From Anaerosporomusa subterranea (lineage in GTDB: Bacteria > Bacillota > Negativicutes > Sporomusales > Acetonemataceae), in the NCBI RefSeq assembly GCF_001611555.1, contig NZ_LSGP01000020.1, positions 218,001 to 282,000 of the forward strand: a stretch of DNA of 64,000 nt, read 5' to 3'. This document shows, piece after piece, positions 62,124-64,000 of this stretch. Position numbers and translations under genes: made by a program. The number at the start of each line of letters is the position of its first letter. The first letter of the stretch is position 1. Below the pieces are notes generated by a model, which made no database searches, was not told the origin of the DNA, and saw only the letters and a program-made list of their open reading frames with translations.

Positions 62124-62396
62124 TCAGCATTTGGCAAAGCCTAATAGTAGATTTAGCTGCTCGGCTAGCTCTGCCAGGTCTTTTTCTGTATGTATCTGGT
62201 CGATGATTACCTTTCCATTCAAAGGTAATCGATCCATTGTCGATAAGACAGGGCTTGCCTTCAAGACTTCGTGAAATACGGCGTCAAGGCTGCCGGCGAT
62301 AAGATAGGCGCTTTCTTCTGTGAGCAAGCCATTACAGCCATAGGCGCAACCCAGGGCTGGCTGTTTCGTAATACCAAACTTTTGCGTGAAAGCCAA
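62124..62396 (-). CDS. Small protein of unknown function
   Basis: A 90-residue frame with a TTG start and no convincing ribosome site. It contains a Cys/Gly-rich stretch (ALGCAYGCNGLL), an acidic middle and a helical C-terminus ending in Cys. No family is recognised. It lies between the trp operon and the CoA-binding protein gene, on the opposite strand. It could be genuine or chance. Confidence 0.4.
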   Translation of the reverse strand: MAFTQKFGITKQPALGCAYGCNGLLTEESAYLIAGSLDAVFHEVLKASPVLSTMDRLPLNGKVIIDQIHTEKDLAELAEQLNLLLGFAKC

Positions 62397-62475
62397 CTTC
62401 AGCTACCGTTAGTCCATGTTTCAAGGTATAATTAATAAAGAATGGCGAAGCTGAACGAGAGAAGGAGGCTGACAG

Positions 62476-63225
62476 ATGAACCCGCAAGTTAAGGACATGC
62501 TTCAACGACAACGATGGGCTGTGCTCGGCGCTTCAGCAAACCCTGACAAATTCGGTTATCGTATCTTTAAAGTCCTCAAACGCTATGGCTACGAGGTTTA
62601 TCCGGTAAATTCCAGGGAAAGCATGATTGATGGCGAGCCGTGTTTTCCCTCGATCGCAGCGCTGCCGGTAGTTCCCAATGTGGTGGATTTTGTGGTGCCA
62701 CCAGCGGTCGCCCTAGAGGGGTTGGCAGAATGTGCGTCACTAGGTATTGCTAATGTCTGGCTGCAACCGGGAGTAAATAAGCCAGAAGTGGTTGCTAAGG
62801 CGAAAGATTTAGGGCTGAATGTGATTTATCAATACTGCGCCATGGTTGAAAGCAGTAAGATTGCCATGCTAAAGGAAAAAAACTGGGCTGTGCTCGGCGA
62901 GTCAGCTCGTTCATCAGAGGACAGCATGCTCTTTGACCGGTTGCGAAACCGGGGCTATAACGTGGCGTCGCTGTCGGTTATATCTGTTTCCGGCGAAACG
63001 CGTGTAGACGCGCCGCTCTTTGCTGATTTGCCGCAAAAGCCAGCAGTCGCCCTCATTGCCGGTCCTGCTTCGATAACAGAGCAAGCCTTGCGGGAATGCA
63101 AGGCGGCTGGCATCGAGTATGTCTGGCTTCAGCCAGGGGCAGAAACGGAAGAGCTCATTACGTTAGGTCTTTCGTTGAATCTGATCATTGTTCATCATGC
63201 CAGTGTGCTCGAGGAATTGGAATAA
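62476..63225 (+). CDS. Tandem CoA-binding (Rossmann) protein
   Basis: A 249-residue protein made of two CoA_binding (PF13380) units. Unit 1 spans about 10-130 (WAVLGASANPDKFGYRIFKVLKRYGYEVYPVN, then ANVWLQPG); unit 2 about 135-245 (WAVLGESARSSEDSMLFDRLRNRGYNV, then EYVWLQPG). Single-domain relatives (YccU type) bind CoA; the duplication points to an internal two-fold arrangement. In unit 2 the loop after the Gly motif is altered (ESARSSEDS), so it may not bind CoA. GAAGGAGG precedes the ATG. Function is not established. Confidence 0.8.
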   Translation: MNPQVKDMLQRQRWAVLGASANPDKFGYRIFKVLKRYGYEVYPVNSRESMIDGEPCFPSIAALPVVPNVVDFVVPPAVALEGLAECASLGIANVWLQPGVNKPEVVAKAKDLGLNVIYQYCAMVESSKIAMLKEKNWAVLGESARSSEDSMLFDRLRNRGYNVASLSVISVSGETRVDAPLFADLPQKPAVALIAGPASITEQALRECKAAGIEYVWLQPGAETEELITLGLSLNLIIVHHASVLEELE

Positions 63226-63293
63226 AAAGATTATTTAAATCCATCGCAACGTTTATAAAGTTATCAAGCCGCCCGATTAGGCGGCTTGATATA

Positions 63294-63369
63294 AGTACAC
63301 TGAGGGTTTCGGATTTATTTTGTCTAATAAACCCTAGCCCTCTGCGAACTCTGTGTACTCTGCGGTTAA
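63294..63369. repeat. Repeat with CTGTGTACTCTGCGGTTAA arm, copy 3 (partial)
   Basis: GAGGGTTT near 63303 faces AAACCCTAGCCCTCTGCGAACTCTGTGTAC and TGCGGTTAA (63329-63368). The right arm matches copies 1 and 2; the left arm is degenerate. A separate hairpin AAGCCGCCCGATTAGGCGGCTT (63266-63287) may terminate the CoA-binding gene. Confidence 0.55.
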
Positions 63370-63400
63370 CGTTCCAGTACTGACCGCCTAGTGATTATTC

Positions 63401-64000
63401 TTACTGTCCTGCTAGCACTCGTTTACCTTCGATATTTCTGTTGCCGAACAGGCCCAGAAAGTGATGGGCAGTGGCTGGAAGATACCGATTGCGAACCCAG
63501 ATGACGGCGCCGCCGGTTACTAAAGAGGGATTGACAATCTCTTTGGCAATTAGTCTTGTGCTATGGATGAGACTGAATGCAGACTTCGGAACAATTGCCA
63601 TGCCGATGCCGGCGTCTGCCCAGGCTAAAAGCGGCATGACATCATCGCTTTCGCAAAGAATACTAGGGGTCAGGCCAAGTTGCTCATAACTTTTGGTGAT
63701 CATCGCTTCAAATTTGCGATGAATCAACAATTGCTTATCGACAAGTTCTCGTAAGTTGATGCTGTCTGAATCCGAACAGATCGCGTGCGGATGCTCAGGT
63801 CGAAATACCGCCACCAGCGGCTCATTTGGCAGACTGATCGAATCGTAAAGATCTGTGTCAAACGGCAGCTTTACCATGCCCAGATCGATAATGCCGCTGT
63901 CGAGAAGCTCGGTAATTCGCCGGCTTTCGCCTTCGCGCAACCGAAAAACTACGTGCGGATAACGCTCGCGAAAAATTTTAATCAATTGCGGCAGCAGCGT
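63401..64000 (-). CDS. LysR-type regulator, substrate-binding domain (truncated by window edge)
   Basis: The visible 199 residues are the effector-binding domain of a LysR-type regulator: LLPQLIKIFRERYPHVVFRLREGESRRITELLDSGIIDLGMV is the typical first half, and LLAWADAGIGMAIVPKSA the second. The frame continues past position 64000, so the N-terminal helix-turn-helix lies outside. Such regulators act as tetramers on a divergent neighbour, which would also be outside the window. Confidence 0.88.
   Translation of the reverse strand, partial: TLLPQLIKIFRERYPHVVFRLREGESRRITELLDSGIIDLGMVKLPFDTDLYDSISLPNEPLVAVFRPEHPHAICSDSDSINLRELVDKQLLIHRKFEAMITKSYEQLGLTPSILCESDDVMPLLAWADAGIGMAIVPKSAFSLIHSTRLIAKEIVNPSLVTGGAVIWVRNRYLPATAHHFLGLFGNRNIEGKRVLAGQ

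Overview
The window reads as chromosome of a spore-forming, outer-membrane-bearing Firmicute, most likely of the Negativicutes (Sporomusa-like). The evidence is a spore-coat cotJABC operon (37.1-38.2 kb) together with a porin that joins an S-layer-homology domain to a beta-barrel ending in Phe (21.3-22.7 kb), a combination typical of diderm spore formers. A T-box, a BirA box, AGGAGG ribosome sites and sigma54 control fit this. I saw no tRNA, rRNA, CRISPR array or insertion sequence. The assignment is inference; no marker gene is present.

Layout. 0-2.2 kb: a small membrane protein, a 5'-nucleotidase and a secreted protein of unknown function. 2.3-25.7 kb: a large catabolic/uptake region. It starts with a MalT-like regulator carrying a SARP-type (winged helix plus BTAD) C-terminus. 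It then holds a KAS III-like condensing enzyme, a 4-hydroxybutyrate/acetate CoA-transferase-like protein, two complete branched-chain-amino-acid-type ABC importers separated by a soluble chemoreceptor, an alpha/beta hydrolase, a second KAS III-like enzyme, the SLH-porin, a secreted lipase/PHA-depolymerase-like protein, an L,D-transpeptidase and a thiolase. 25.8-36.6 kb: flavoprotein, O2-type H-NOX chemoreceptor, a regulator lacking the sigma54-contact motif, trmB, a DUF2935 protein, a beta-propeller protein, an FtsW/SpoVE-like enzyme and a PspC protein. 37-40.6 kb: cotJABC and a KimA-type potassium importer. 40.7-47.7 kb: an SDR, a Cache sensor and a CBS-sigma54 activator facing an MFS plus CoA-transferase operon that has a clear -24/-12 promoter. 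48-51.5 kb: biotin operon bioYBDA with a BirA box on its promoter. 51.9-55.1 kb: XRE-PAS regulator and GAF-GGDEF-EAL protein. 55.1-62.0 kb: trpEGDCFBA behind a tandem T-box leader. The window ends with a tandem CoA-binding protein and a truncated LysR regulator.

How the parts may work together. In the 2.3-25.7 kb region, two promoters (upstream of the first KAS III-like gene and of the second solute-binding protein) share tandem TGTAACT repeats with an 11-bp period placed exactly 9 bp before the -10 hexamer. That is the geometry expected for a SARP-type activator, and the only such regulator in the window is the adjacent gene. This suggests a regulon for taking up and breaking down an acyl or oxo-acid substrate through CoA activation and thiolysis. 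The substrate cannot be read from the sequence.

The second notable system is a family of seven large (about 120-290 bp) intergenic elements plus two small relatives. Their unpaired segments are conserved, while their outer and inner stems differ between copies yet remain base-paired. Most sit directly at the 3' end of a gene in that gene's orientation and several supply its stop codon. They look like a structured-RNA or MITE-like element that I do not recognise.
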